Source: an uncultured Ruminococcus sp. (lineage in GTDB: Bacteria; Bacillota; Clostridia; Oscillospirales; Ruminococcaceae). From it: a DNA stretch of 64,000 nucleotides. The stretch covers positions 22,863 to 86,862 of the forward strand of contig CAMKMD010000009.1 in the NCBI GenBank assembly GCA_946413815.1, written 5' to 3'. The notes beneath the pieces are model-generated. The model was not told the DNA's origin and made no database searches. It saw nothing but the letters and a program-made list of their open reading frames with translations. Shown piece after piece: positions 8,652 through 16,971 of this stretch (positions within the stretch are counted from its first letter, which is position 1; every line of letters starts with the position of its first letter). A program made the translations under genes and the position numbers.

Positions 8652-9764
8652 ATGGAAGAAAAGAATAACGAGAACGCCATCTATTGCTCGCATTGCGGAG
8701 CTCTTATCGAAGAGGGCGAGGATTATGAAGAGGTCAACGGACAGCCGGTCTGCACGGAGTGCTACGAGAATCACACAGTAACCTGCGACCGCTGCGGCGA
8801 GGTTATGTGGACCGAAGACAGTTACGGAGACGAGTATTCTACGCTCTGCCGTCACTGTTATGAAAATCATTACGTCAGGTGCTCCTGCTGCGATGCCCTG
8901 CTCCATGAAGATGATGCTTACCACCTTGATGGCTACGCTTACTGCAGCGACTGCTACCACGACGAGCTTGACAAGAACCGCTCCATCCATGATTACGGCT
9001 ACAAGCCGGATCCGGTTTTCTTTGGAGACAGTCACAGATACTTCGGCGTAGAGCTTGAAATAGATGGAGCAGGCAAGGACAGCGACAACGCCGATGAGAT
9101 TCTGTCAGTCGGTAACAGGAGCGACGAGTTCATCTATATCAAAAGTGATGGCAGTCTTGACGACGGTATGGAGATCGTAAGCCATCCGGCGTCGCTGGAA
9201 TACCACAAAGCTTATCAGTGGGACAGGATAATGAGCAAGGCAGTCAGCCTTGGATACAGGTCGCATCAGACATCGACCTGCGGCCTCCATGTTCATGTGA
9301 ACAGAGATTGCCTCGGAGATAGCCGTGAGGAGCAGGATGATACCATCAGCCGTATCCTCTTCTTCGTTGAATCCCACTGGAACGAGTTACTCAAGTTCTC
9401 TCGTCGCTCTGAGTATTCGATGAACCGCTGGGCGGCTCGTTATGGTTACGAGAAAACCGGGCGTGAGATTCTCGACAAGGCAAAAAAGGGAAACAACGGA
9501 AGGTATGCGGCTGTGAACCTGATGAACTATTCAACAATCGAGTTCCGCCTGTTCCGTGGCACGCTGAAGATCAACACGTTTGTAGCCACATTAGAACTTG
9601 TCAATGCTATCATCGATGTTGCCCTGAGCTTTTCAGAGGAAGGCCTGCACAAGCTGTCGTGGAGTGACTTTGTAGCTACAATCGCAGAACCGGAGCTGAT
9701 AGCCTATCTGAAAGAGAGACGGCTCTACATAAACGAAGAAACAACAACAGAGGAGGATATGTAA
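8652..9764 (+). CDS. Amidoligase-family enzyme with N-terminal zinc fingers
   Basis: 370 aa, start at ATG 8652 (AAGGAGG upstream). Residues 12-101 hold six CxxC pairs (12-15, 34-37, 45-48, 66-69, 77-80, 98-101), a tandem LIM/treble-clef-like zinc module. The C-terminal part matches the amidoligase_2 family (glutamine-synthetase-like fold): YFGVELEID at 130-138, KSDGSLD at 164-170, CGLHVHVN at 210-217 and TIEFRLFRGT at 295-304. Such enzymes are predicted to use ATP to join a carboxylate to an amine, perhaps on a peptide or protein. The operon continues with a 63-aa protein and a class II glutamine amidotransferase, the typical partner that could supply ammonia or remove the adduct. Substrate unknown. 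Confidence 0.85.
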   Translation: MEEKNNENAIYCSHCGALIEEGEDYEEVNGQPVCTECYENHTVTCDRCGEVMWTEDSYGDEYSTLCRHCYENHYVRCSCCDALLHEDDAYHLDGYAYCSDCYHDELDKNRSIHDYGYKPDPVFFGDSHRYFGVELEIDGAGKDSDNADEILSVGNRSDEFIYIKSDGSLDDGMEIVSHPASLEYHKAYQWDRIMSKAVSLGYRSHQTSTCGLHVHVNRDCLGDSREEQDDTISRILFFVESHWNELLKFSRRSEYSMNRWAARYGYEKTGREILDKAKKGNNGRYAAVNLMNYSTIEFRLFRGTLKINTFVATLELVNAIIDVALSFSEEGLHKLSWSDFVATIAEPELIAYLKERRLYINEETTTEEDM

Positions 9765-9765
9765 G

Positions 9766-9957
9766 ATGCTTAAAACAGATATTATTGAAAAGATACCGGT
9801 ATTGACTGTACCAACTGTCACCCGCAGCGATATACGGCTCATAACAGCCCTTGTCACCGTTCTGGCGGCGACGCACCTTGTCAACAAAGTGCATAAAGTC
9901 ATACGTGAGATCGACAGGCTTGAACATCCGGATGATGTTCTCAGATTTTTTAAATGA
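9766..9957 (+). CDS. Small conserved-position protein between amidoligase and amidotransferase
   Basis: 63 aa from ATG 9766, with GGAGG placed inside the end of the upstream gene. Central hydrophobic segment (about residues 22-40, IRLITALVTVLAATHLV) flanked by charged helices; could be a short membrane peptide or an amphipathic partner. Its start lies one base after the amidoligase stop and 12 bp separate it from the next gene, so it is tightly coupled. It could be the modified substrate or an adaptor; no family recognised. Confidence 0.65.
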   Translation: MLKTDIIEKIPVLTVPTVTRSDIRLITALVTVLAATHLVNKVHKVIREIDRLEHPDDVLRFFK

Positions 9958-9969
9958 GGAGGTAACAAG

Positions 9970-10953
9970 ATGTGTAGTTTATTTGGATGGACTGATTATG
10001 CAGGCATTGTCCCGCACAGAGTACTCAGAAAGCTTACTCAGGCACTTGCGAACGCCGCAGAGGAACGTGGCACAGATGCGGCAGGCATCAGTTATGTACG
10101 TGACGGACAGGTGGTAATCTACAAGAGACCTAAGCCTGCACATAAGCTTCACTTCAATCCGCCTGAGGGTACAACGGCAGTTATGGGGCACACCCGCATG
10201 GCTACTCAGGGAGACAAGAAGCTGAACTTCAATAATCATCCATTCGCCGGCTCTGCCAGCGGTACTTCATTCGCATTTGCTCACAATGGGGTACTCTGGA
10301 ATGACAAGGAACTCCGCCGTGATAAGGTCATACCCGCAACCTACATCGACACTGACAGTTATGCTGCTTGTCAGCTTATCGAAACTCAGGGTAAAATTGA
10401 CTTTGATAGTCTCAGATACATGGCTGAGACTGTAGAAGGAAACTTCACCTTTACGGTACTTGATCAGGAGAATAACCTGTACATTATAAAAGGAAGCAAT
10501 CCGATGTATCTGCTCCACTTCAAGTCACTGGGGCTGTTTATCTATGCTTCGACAGAGAGTATCATGAAGGCGGCACTCCGCCGCCTTGGATTCCACAAGT
10601 TTCCGTCAGAGCGGATTGAAACCATTGAGGGTGATATCCTCAGGATTGACTGTCACGGTCAGATCACTCGCTCCGGGTTCGAGCCTAAACTGTATCGCAT
10701 GAAGTACTCTCCGTGGTTAGATGATGACATCTATACTTATTATAATATACACGAAGAAATGCTGCTCGCTTACTGCGGCTGTTACGGAGTGGACAGTTCG
10801 GATGTGGAGTTATTGTTGGAGTATGGCTACAGCTGCGATGAGATAGAGGAGATGCTTGCCGATCATGACCTGCTCCGGGAAGCTATACAGGATGTGAAGT
10901 ACATCTGTGGTGAGGAGAAATATGAAGGTTGTTACGGAGGTATCTGCGGATGA
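9970..10953 (+). CDS. Class II glutamine amidotransferase (GAT-II)
   Basis: 327 aa from ATG 9970 (GGAGG upstream). Begins MCSLFGW, so processing exposes the N-terminal nucleophile Cys2. Other class II marks: GHTRMATQG at 73-81, AHNG at 104-107 and DTDSY at 127-131. The domain ends near residue 240; the C-terminal ~85 residues are Tyr/Cys/Asp-rich and end CYGGICG. The usual glucosamine-6-phosphate synthase SIS domains are absent, so it is a stand-alone glutaminase, expected to release ammonia from glutamine for the amidoligase or to act on its product. Its TGA overlaps the integrase ATG. Confidence 0.85.
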   Translation: MCSLFGWTDYAGIVPHRVLRKLTQALANAAEERGTDAAGISYVRDGQVVIYKRPKPAHKLHFNPPEGTTAVMGHTRMATQGDKKLNFNNHPFAGSASGTSFAFAHNGVLWNDKELRRDKVIPATYIDTDSYAACQLIETQGKIDFDSLRYMAETVEGNFTFTVLDQENNLYIIKGSNPMYLLHFKSLGLFIYASTESIMKAALRRLGFHKFPSERIETIEGDILRIDCHGQITRSGFEPKLYRMKYSPWLDDDIYTYYNIHEEMLLAYCGCYGVDSSDVELLLEYGYSCDEIEEMLADHDLLREAIQDVKYICGEEKYEGCYGGICG

Positions 10954-12125
10954 CCAAAAAAGCTAACGGAGAAGGAAGCATCTTTAAGGATAAACAAGGG
11001 CGGTGGCGCGCCGTTATTTCCATCCCTACCGTTGACGGTAAGCAGAAAAGGAAGTATCTGTACGGCCGTACACGTAAAGAAGCTTCCGATAAAATGACGG
11101 CGCTGCTTAATCAGCTGCACACCAACACATATATCGAGCCATGTCAGATCAATCTCTATGACTGGCTTTGCACCTGGCTTGAACTGTACTGCAAAAACGA
11201 GGTAAGGTCTTCAACATACGTGAACTACGATACATATGTTCAGCGTCATATAAGGGACACTATCGGCGGATATAAGCTGTGTGACCTCACCAACGGCATC
11301 ATGCAGGCTTTCTACAACGAAAAAGCAAAGAACGGCAAGCTGGATGGTTCCGGCGGTCTTAATCCTAAGACCATAAAGAATATGCACGATATGATACACA
11401 GAGCCCTTGACAAGGCCGTTCACCTTGATATGATTCCGAAGAACCCCTCAGACTTTGTCACTCTTCCGAAATTCAGGAGATCTGAAATGCGGTTTCTTAC
11501 CCTTGAGGAGCAGAAGCAGCTGCAGGAGGCTGTTAAAGGAGACAGGCTTGAAATGCCTGTTCTCCTCGCCCTCTATACCGGGATGCGGCAAGGCGAGATC
11601 TTCGGCCTGAAATGGGCTTATGTCCATCTTGATTCTGCCGACCGTTCATGGCTGCGAGTAGTTCAGGCAGTCAACAGGTTAAGCGACCGGACGGGTGAAG
11701 GAAGTAAGAAGACTTATCTTGCCCTGTGCGATCCTAAGACTTCTCACTCTGTCAGAGCCATCCCTCTTCTCCCCTATATTGCCGGGAAACTGAGAGTTTA
11801 CAAAGCGGAACAGGAACAGTATTTCAGAGACAAAGGACTGCATAGGAGTGAGATGGTCTTTACTTCAAAAGCGGGGAACTTAGTTGATCCGGCAGACTTC
11901 CGTCGTGATTTCAAGCTGCTGCTCAAGCGCAGCGGTCTGCGTGAGATTAACGTTCACGCCCTCCGGCACACCTTTGCTACAAGAGCACTTGAGAGCGGCA
12001 TGAATGTCAAGACGCTCTCAAAGATCCTGGGACACAGCAGCGTTGCATTCACTCTTGACACATACGCCCACGTTACTGAGGACCTGAAATTTGAAGAAAT
12101 GGCCGGTATGAATGGCTTTCTGTGA
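10950..12125 (+). CDS. Tyrosine integrase of element 1
   Basis: 391 aa from ATG 10950, overlapping the previous stop as ATGA and preceded by GGAGG. N-terminal arm-binding domain begins MTKKANGEGSIF..GRWRAVI, then a SAM-like core-binding domain. The catalytic set is complete: Arg213 (TGMRQGEI), Lys263, His336 and Arg339 (HALRH), His362 (LGHSS) and nucleophile Tyr372 (DTYAHV). It would integrate and excise the element. Being coupled to the amidotransferase gene shows that the amidoligase operon is true cargo of this element. Confidence 0.9.
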   Translation: MTKKANGEGSIFKDKQGRWRAVISIPTVDGKQKRKYLYGRTRKEASDKMTALLNQLHTNTYIEPCQINLYDWLCTWLELYCKNEVRSSTYVNYDTYVQRHIRDTIGGYKLCDLTNGIMQAFYNEKAKNGKLDGSGGLNPKTIKNMHDMIHRALDKAVHLDMIPKNPSDFVTLPKFRRSEMRFLTLEEQKQLQEAVKGDRLEMPVLLALYTGMRQGEIFGLKWAYVHLDSADRSWLRVVQAVNRLSDRTGEGSKKTYLALCDPKTSHSVRAIPLLPYIAGKLRVYKAEQEQYFRDKGLHRSEMVFTSKAGNLVDPADFRRDFKLLLKRSGLREINVHALRHTFATRALESGMNVKTLSKILGHSSVAFTLDTYAHVTEDLKFEEMAGMNGFL

Positions 12126-12131
12126 TCATCT

Positions 12132-12158
12132 GCTCCGCCCGCCGGCGGAGCTTTTTTT
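12132..12158 (+). terminator. Terminator of the amidoligase-integrase operon
   Basis: Perfect GCTCCGCC/GGCGGAGC stem with a CGCC loop followed by seven T, 6 bp after the integrase stop. Confidence 0.9.
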
Positions 12159-12211
12159 CTGTAGTGGCATTAAAGTGCTGCTCTAAAATTCTTATTATAG
12201 GAGCAGATGTC

Positions 12212-12226
12212 TGGACACATGGACAC
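12212..12226 (+). repeat. TGGACAC direct repeat, copy pair 1
   Basis: TGGACAC at 12212-12218 and 12220-12226, preceded by ATGTC. It lies just downstream of integrase 1 and resembles paired arm-type integrase sites. Similar pairs occur at 13581-13596 and 16111-16125. Confidence 0.4.
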
Positions 12227-12300
12227 TTGCGGAAATATGGGCGTTTGATAACGGTGAAGAGCCCGTATATAACGTACGTTTCCTCGGACACCGTAAACGA

Positions 12301-12325
12301 AAAGGCTCCCCAGAACTGAGGAGCC
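12301..12325 (-). terminator. Terminator of the dockerin gene
   Basis: On the minus strand GGCTCC and GGAGCC pair around a loop and are followed by TTTT, 9 bp past the stop of the gene at 12334. Confidence 0.7.
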
Positions 12326-12333
12326 ATAATTCA

Positions 12334-13203
12334 TTATTTGTAAAGATCGTAGTAGGATATAAGGCTATCCATTACTTTTTCATTATACTTATAATTGTTA
12401 CCATCCGGAGACTGGTAAAAAAGATTCTTCTGAATTATCTGCTCCCATGGCTTAATATCCCAGTCATTGATACAGCCATCACCGTCCATGTCTGCGGTTT
12501 CAACAAACTTTCCTGCAAGCGGATACTTATCACGATCTGCTACATACTGTTCTATTGCCACCTTATCACAGATATCTACCTGACCATCGCCGTTTGCGTC
12601 GCCTAATCTTGATATCAGACGATCCATATGAAAGGTATAATCTTCCTTAACAATTTTGCCGTCCGGATGATCAACAATAAAGCTGCATGATCTGTTATAC
12701 ATCAGCTGTGCTGCCGGATGATGCTTAGGATCTTTGAAATAGTCTGACATAGTCATGATATCGCCGATGCTGAACATAAGATCACCATTCGCATCGCCCC
12801 AGCAGTAAGCACTTCTATCCACACCTTTTACATTAATAGATCTCTCGCAGTGAAGGATATTATACATATCCTGATAGCTATACTTAGGATAGGTTACAGC
12901 CAGATAGTCTATCATATATCCATCATCCTCGTCTATCTTGCCATTATGATTCCAGTCTTTGATATGCCAAGCTGCCTGAGGGAACATTTCTTCGACGATC
13001 ATCTTATCTTTGGAATTTCCGTTTACATATCTTGTGAATGCAGCAGTATCCCAGAAATCGTATTTTCCGTCTTCATTGATATCACCCTCAAGAGTGTAGG
13101 TTATCACAAATTCTGCATTTGCGTTGATTGTATTCATCATAGGAACTGTGCAGAGTGTAGCCGCAGCAATCGCAGCTGCGATCTTTGTTGCAATTGTCTT
13201 CAT
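12334..13203 (-). CDS. Secreted protein with several dockerin-type calcium loops
   Basis: 289 aa from ATG 13203 (GAAAGGA upstream). Signal peptide at 1-~30 (ends INANA). The mature part is built almost wholly from EF-hand/dockerin-like loops: GDINEDGKYDFWD, DWNHNGKIDEDD, GDANGDLMFSIGD, GDANGDGQVDICD and ADMDGDGCINDWD. At least five Asp-rich loops is more than the two of one type I dockerin, so it may contain two or more dockerin-like units and no catalytic domain. Likely exported and, if a true dockerin, bound to a cohesin of a cellulosome-like complex. It sits between the two mobile elements and is probably host-chromosomal. Confidence 0.85.
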   Translation of the reverse strand: MKTIATKIAAAIAAATLCTVPMMNTINANAEFVITYTLEGDINEDGKYDFWDTAAFTRYVNGNSKDKMIVEEMFPQAAWHIKDWNHNGKIDEDDGYMIDYLAVTYPKYSYQDMYNILHCERSINVKGVDRSAYCWGDANGDLMFSIGDIMTMSDYFKDPKHHPAAQLMYNRSCSFIVDHPDGKIVKEDYTFHMDRLISRLGDANGDGQVDICDKVAIEQYVADRDKYPLAGKFVETADMDGDGCINDWDIKPWEQIIQKNLFYQSPDGNNYKYNEKVMDSLISYYDLYK

Positions 13204-13247
13204 CTTGTATTATTCCTTTCGGCAGTTTATTAGAGGCCTCACTTAGT

Positions 13248-13276
13248 ATTTTACTACCGACAGCGGATAATGTCAA
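13248..13276 (-). promoter_or_regulatory. Promoter of the dockerin gene
   Basis: Minus strand TTGACA (13276-13271), 17-bp spacer, TAAAAT (13253-13248), 45 bp upstream of the start codon. A second TTGACA-17-CATTAT pair overlaps slightly upstream (13295-13267). Confidence 0.65.
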
Positions 13277-13580
13277 ATCAAGTCACTATTGTCAATGTTT
13301 ATATTTTTTTACTTTAGTGGCGGCAGAATATCATGTGCGGGTATGCAGTGAATATGGCGTCTATCCTTGCATCTGGGAGATAGGTCTTGCGACAGTGCTT
13401 TCCTGCGGAAGCATGGATTGAATGGCATTATTTTCTGTTGAATTTCACATATTTATTTTTGTCACAAAATGACATTTGGTTGATTTACCGTTTTTTTATC
13501 TCACCGCACTGGCTTGGTAAACTGTTAAAGCGGTAAGCAGCTCAGGGGCTGTTGTTTTTTTATTTGTTGGCGGGAATGTT
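13277..13580. other. Gene-free stretch between dockerin gene and element 2
   Basis: AT-rich sequence with no convincing ORF with a ribosome site. Apart from the second promoter-like pair near 13267-13295 I see no structured element until the TGGACAC pair at 13581. Confidence 0.5.
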
Positions 13581-13596
13581 TGGACACTGTGGACAC
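13581..13596 (+). repeat. TGGACAC direct repeat, copy pair 2
   Basis: TGGACAC at 13581-13587 and 13590-13596, preceded by ATGTT, at the left end of element 2 just past the stop of the 565-aa gene. Confidence 0.4.
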
Positions 13597-13625
13597 ATCA
13601 TAGAGAGTCACTCGTCCTTTCTCCA

Positions 13626-15323
13626 TCATTCTTTCAGTTTATATGTCACACAGAATACATTATCATTCCATTTAAGAATGAAAGGCTCGTCACTGATTAC
13701 TTCATACTTCTCGTCCCTTCTTATATTTATTGCAACCTTATCTCCCACATGACCATACCCAATATACTTCTTTGCCATCTCGTTGCGCTTATCTCCTTCA
13801 ATTATTGTGTACTGAACATAATATGGAACATTCCATTCAAGTCTATGCTGAAAATCCTCTATCGCAGCCTTAAGATTTTTAAATGGGCTGTATACGTCCC
13901 CTGCCTGCTCCGCAACCATTCTTCCAACAGAGATATCTGCCTCAACCCGGATTTTCTTCTCAAACTCCGATAAAAGTTCTCTGTGCTTCTGATAAAACGA
14001 GATATATGAAGTGTGTGCGTCGTCAAGTATTTTTAATGTTGTATGCTTAAGGATACATTTACGTGAATCATCTATGCTGTCCTTGTATTCTTTTGATTCA
14101 GAGTACAGTTTAAACATCTCTTCAAAGTCATACAGTTCCAGTGAAGAGCATAGCTTATCAAGCCATAGAGTCAAAAGATACTTGTATATGACTATAGTAT
14201 CCTCTTTGCTGAAGCCGATCCCATTCTCTTCCATAAATAGTCTGAACTGATCCAGGCCTTTTCCAAGCCCTTCAGTCTTTGTATCTGAAAAGAATCTGTT
14301 ATAATTACACTTTAAAAAACTATCCACTATACTACTTATTGCTTTGAGCTTTTTCATATATTGCAGCTTAACGTCACTGCAATACTTTTCCAGCAGATAC
14401 TTGTATGCGTTCCTATATGACATCTCCTTTATCTCAGATTCTGAGTTTCCATACTCAGTTCCGATTTTCTCAGCCATGTCAGACTTACAGATTCCATGGC
14501 TCTCATCTTCAGCAGTAATCATACCGGCCAACGAAGTATAGAAACAGAATATCCTCGGAACATAAAAGTCAGTATTAAGGTTCCAGAAATCCAGTCTACA
14601 GTCCTGAGCACTGACTAAAGACACAGGCCTATTCTTTATCATACTTGCTCTGACAAGCTCTACGTTCTCTAATCTTCTGCTGTCTGTTCCCTGCTCTGAC
14701 ACAAGATGCAGCTTTATCGTAGTATCAATGTATCTTACATTATAATGTATATGCCAATCATCCCCATTATCTATAAGGAGGCAATAGTCGCCTGTGCCTT
14801 CCTTATACTGCTCCACTGCAGAGTATCTGGCAGAAGAATATATCATTCTTATTATTCCTTTTGTGATAATCTCTTTTCTGTGCCTTACCCTCATTTTTTT
14901 CAGCTCGCTATTGTATTCATCTTCATCAAAGTTTTTACCAAATGAACACATTAGATGGATATGGCGCTCCAGAAGATGCCCTATCAGTTTCGAAAACAAT
15001 GCTTTTTCCGTGTCACTATAAAAAGTATAGTTAAGATCTATTCCTTTTTTCATGAGATACTCTACTGCATGATCAACTGCAACCTGCCTGCAATAACCCT
15101 TATACTCCTTACCATTGCTATCAACAAATTCTGTCTTTGCTTCAGTAAAGGTTAGCCTGATCAGTGCGGAGTAGTCCGCTTCGTCCGTTTTCAAAAAAGA
15201 ACACTTGTTCGCATACTTACCTTTCCCGATTATCACTAGCCTCTTATCTATGTCAACACCCACTGCCTTACTGGGGAAAATGCTTGCTATCATGTCACCA
15301 AGATGGCCGTTCCTGATATCCAT
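13626..15323 (-). CDS. Large cargo protein of unknown function in element 2
   Basis: 565 aa from ATG 15323, with GGAGG 10 nt upstream; the open frame continues upstream but through the AT-rich repeats and without a start signal. No signal peptide or membrane segment. Visible features: N-terminal MDIRNGHLGDMIASIFPSK and VGVDIDKRLVIIGKGKY, a helical middle rich in Tyr and Lys, and a C-terminal domain with YIGYGHVGDKVAIN and FILKWNDNVFCVTYKL. I do not recognise a family. It is transcribed away from the excisionase/integrase of a mobilizable element, the position where accessory or defence genes are usually carried. Lower GC than the adjacent integrase gene. Confidence 0.75.
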   Translation of the reverse strand: MDIRNGHLGDMIASIFPSKAVGVDIDKRLVIIGKGKYANKCSFLKTDEADYSALIRLTFTEAKTEFVDSNGKEYKGYCRQVAVDHAVEYLMKKGIDLNYTFYSDTEKALFSKLIGHLLERHIHLMCSFGKNFDEDEYNSELKKMRVRHRKEIITKGIIRMIYSSARYSAVEQYKEGTGDYCLLIDNGDDWHIHYNVRYIDTTIKLHLVSEQGTDSRRLENVELVRASMIKNRPVSLVSAQDCRLDFWNLNTDFYVPRIFCFYTSLAGMITAEDESHGICKSDMAEKIGTEYGNSESEIKEMSYRNAYKYLLEKYCSDVKLQYMKKLKAISSIVDSFLKCNYNRFFSDTKTEGLGKGLDQFRLFMEENGIGFSKEDTIVIYKYLLTLWLDKLCSSLELYDFEEMFKLYSESKEYKDSIDDSRKCILKHTTLKILDDAHTSYISFYQKHRELLSEFEKKIRVEADISVGRMVAEQAGDVYSPFKNLKAAIEDFQHRLEWNVPYYVQYTIIEGDKRNEMAKKYIGYGHVGDKVAINIRRDEKYEVISDEPFILKWNDNVFCVTYKLKE

Positions 15324-15338
15324 TGTGATCTCGCCTCC

Positions 15339-15370
15339 ATTTTGTAATTTTTTTGTAATTTTTCTGTAAT
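15339..15370 (-). repeat. Three 11-bp ATTACA repeats before the 565-aa gene
   Basis: TGTAAT on the plus strand occurs at 15343, 15354 and 15365, an exact 11-bp period, each preceded by a T-run. On the coding strand this reads ATTACA(A/G)AAAA three times, ending just before the GGAGG of the 565-aa gene. One helical turn per repeat suggests a protein-binding iteron or operator. Confidence 0.6.
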
Positions 15371-15522
15371 ATTTGCAGAATTCCGGTTTTCTTTCCCTTT
15401 TCTTATTTCTTTCTCTCGAAGCTTCGCCATTTGCATAACATTTTAGAAAAAAATTCCAATAATTTTCGTTTTGATAGAATGGATATGTCAGCTGATAAAA
15501 ATAATATGAAAGGGTGATTACC

Positions 15523-15735
15523 ATGGACAAATCAACACTTTGTCTTACGGCCGAGCAGGTAGCTCAGGAACTCGGGATTTCTGTCTCACTCGTTCGGCGT
15601 CTCACTCGGAATGGCTCCCTGCCGCATCTGCGGCTCGGACGCCGCATCATCTACCCGTCTGCCGCTATTAATAGCTGGCTGGCAGATCACACGGAATATG
15701 GAAAAACCATTTCCGAGGATGATTCCGATGCGTAA
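15523..15735 (+). CDS. Excisionase / HTH_17-type DNA-binding protein
   Basis: 70 aa from ATG 15523 (GAAAGGG upstream). A winged-helix MerR-like excisionase: LTAEQVAQELGISVSLVRRL, then a wing with LPHLRLGRRIIYP and SAAINSWLA. It should bend the attachment site for excision and may repress the integrase promoter. Its stop overlaps the integrase start by 8 bp. Confidence 0.85.
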   Translation: MDKSTLCLTAEQVAQELGISVSLVRRLTRNGSLPHLRLGRRIIYPSAAINSWLADHTEYGKTISEDDSDA

Positions 15736-16933
15736 GGCGGCCAACGGTGAGGGGACGAAGTATCGTCTCGCCAACGGGAAGTGGCGTGGAGCAATCTACG
15801 CCACACTTCCTGATGGAGGTAAAAAACGGATTTATCGGCAATTCCGTACCCGCAAGGAAGCGGACGAGTGGCTCACCAGGATTAAAGCGGAAATCAGCGC
15901 CGGGAAACCCGTCCTCTGCTCCGACCAACCATTCGGTGAGTATCTCGAACAATGGTATGAGAAGTTCGGATGTGTTGCTGTCAGAGACGCCACAAGGATG
16001 AATTACATAGGCTACCTGAGGCACGTTCAGCGGCATATGATCAGGAATGTCAAGCTCAAGCATCTGACAGCCGAGGATCTTCAGGATTTCGTTTCTTATC
16101 TTCAGAAATGTGGACACCTGGACACACCAGAGCAGTCGCTCAGTTCAAAGACCATACGCAACATTTTAAATATGGTCCACAAGGCGCTCAACCACGCCGT
16201 CGGCAGGCAGCTGATCTATCATAATGCAGCCGACTATGTCCAGCTTCCTAAGGTAATTACGCCAGAAATTCGTGTACTTACTGAGCCGGAGATTGGCAGG
16301 TTCGTAGCAGCAATGAAGGGTGACAGCCTTCAGATCGCTCTGGTGCTGATGCTGTTTTGCGGCTTAAGACTGGGCGAGGCCTGTGCCCTTACGCACGACG
16401 ATGTGCGCTGTGATGATGGAATTCACTACCTCAGCATTACGAAGTCCCTTAACCGTGTTACGAACTTCGAGGCAAAGGTCGGTGAGCCAAAGACAGTGCT
16501 CAGAGTTCAGGCCACAAAGACGTCCAAGGGTAAGCGACAAGTTCCCTTGCTTCCTGAAGTCGCTGAGAAGGTGCTCGCTCATATGAGCTGGCAGCAGAAG
16601 CAGGCGGGGCAGTCCTACGGGCTGTATGAGGAGAACCCATATCTCGTGTCCAACGAGCTTGGACGCTTTCTCGACCCTGGTACTGTGAGAAAGAAGTTGA
16701 AGGTTGTTGCCGAGAGCATCGGCATCACAGACTTCCATCCGCACTGTCTCAGGCATACTTATGCCAGTCAAGCGGTCAAGTGCGGTGTCCCACTCCCCTA
16801 TCTCAGTGATATCCTGGGGCACGAGAGCACGGCGTTCACGGCAAAAGTGTATGTCTCTCTTGACTTAGAGGGACGTGCGAAGGCTCAGTCTGCTATGGCT
16901 GAGTTCGTAAAGAAATCATTTAACAATATCTAA
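15728..16933 (+). CDS. Tyrosine integrase of element 2
   Basis: 401 aa from ATG 15728, overlapping the excisionase end and preceded by GAGGATG; an alternative ATG lies at 15719. N-terminal arm-binding domain (MRKAANGEGTKY..GKWRGAI), then core-binding and catalytic domains with Arg214 (CGLRLGEA), Lys264, His339 and Arg342 (HCLRH), His365 (LGHES) and Tyr375 (KVYVSL). Related to but clearly distinct from the integrase at 10950. Confidence 0.9.
   Translation: MRKAANGEGTKYRLANGKWRGAIYATLPDGGKKRIYRQFRTRKEADEWLTRIKAEISAGKPVLCSDQPFGEYLEQWYEKFGCVAVRDATRMNYIGYLRHVQRHMIRNVKLKHLTAEDLQDFVSYLQKCGHLDTPEQSLSSKTIRNILNMVHKALNHAVGRQLIYHNAADYVQLPKVITPEIRVLTEPEIGRFVAAMKGDSLQIALVLMLFCGLRLGEACALTHDDVRCDDGIHYLSITKSLNRVTNFEAKVGEPKTVLRVQATKTSKGKRQVPLLPEVAEKVLAHMSWQQKQAGQSYGLYEENPYLVSNELGRFLDPGTVRKKLKVVAESIGITDFHPHCLRHTYASQAVKCGVPLPYLSDILGHESTAFTAKVYVSLDLEGRAKAQSAMAEFVKKSFNNI
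16111..16125 (+). repeat. TGGACAC direct repeat, copy pair 3 (inside the integrase gene)
   Basis: TGGACAC at 16111-16117 and 16119-16125, preceded by AATG, within codons for GHLDTP of integrase 2. It has the same 8-bp spacing as pair 1, but coding constraint could explain it. Confidence 0.3.
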
Positions 16934-16936
16934 AGT

Positions 16937-16954
16937 CGGGGGCATCGCGCCCCC
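16937..16954 (+). terminator. GC-rich hairpin after the integrase gene
   Basis: GGGGGC and GCCCCC arms around ATCGC, 3 bp after the integrase stop and just before the ribosome site of the helicase gene. No T-run; may tune readthrough rather than stop it. Confidence 0.5.
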
Positions 16955-16971
16955 GCAGAAAGGAAAAGATC

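Noticed and set aside
15339..15370. RNA antitoxin repeats of a type III toxin-antitoxin system, or a CRISPR-like array
   Set aside because: Type III arrays have ~36-nt repeats and a terminator before the toxin gene; here there are only three 11-bp units and no spacers.
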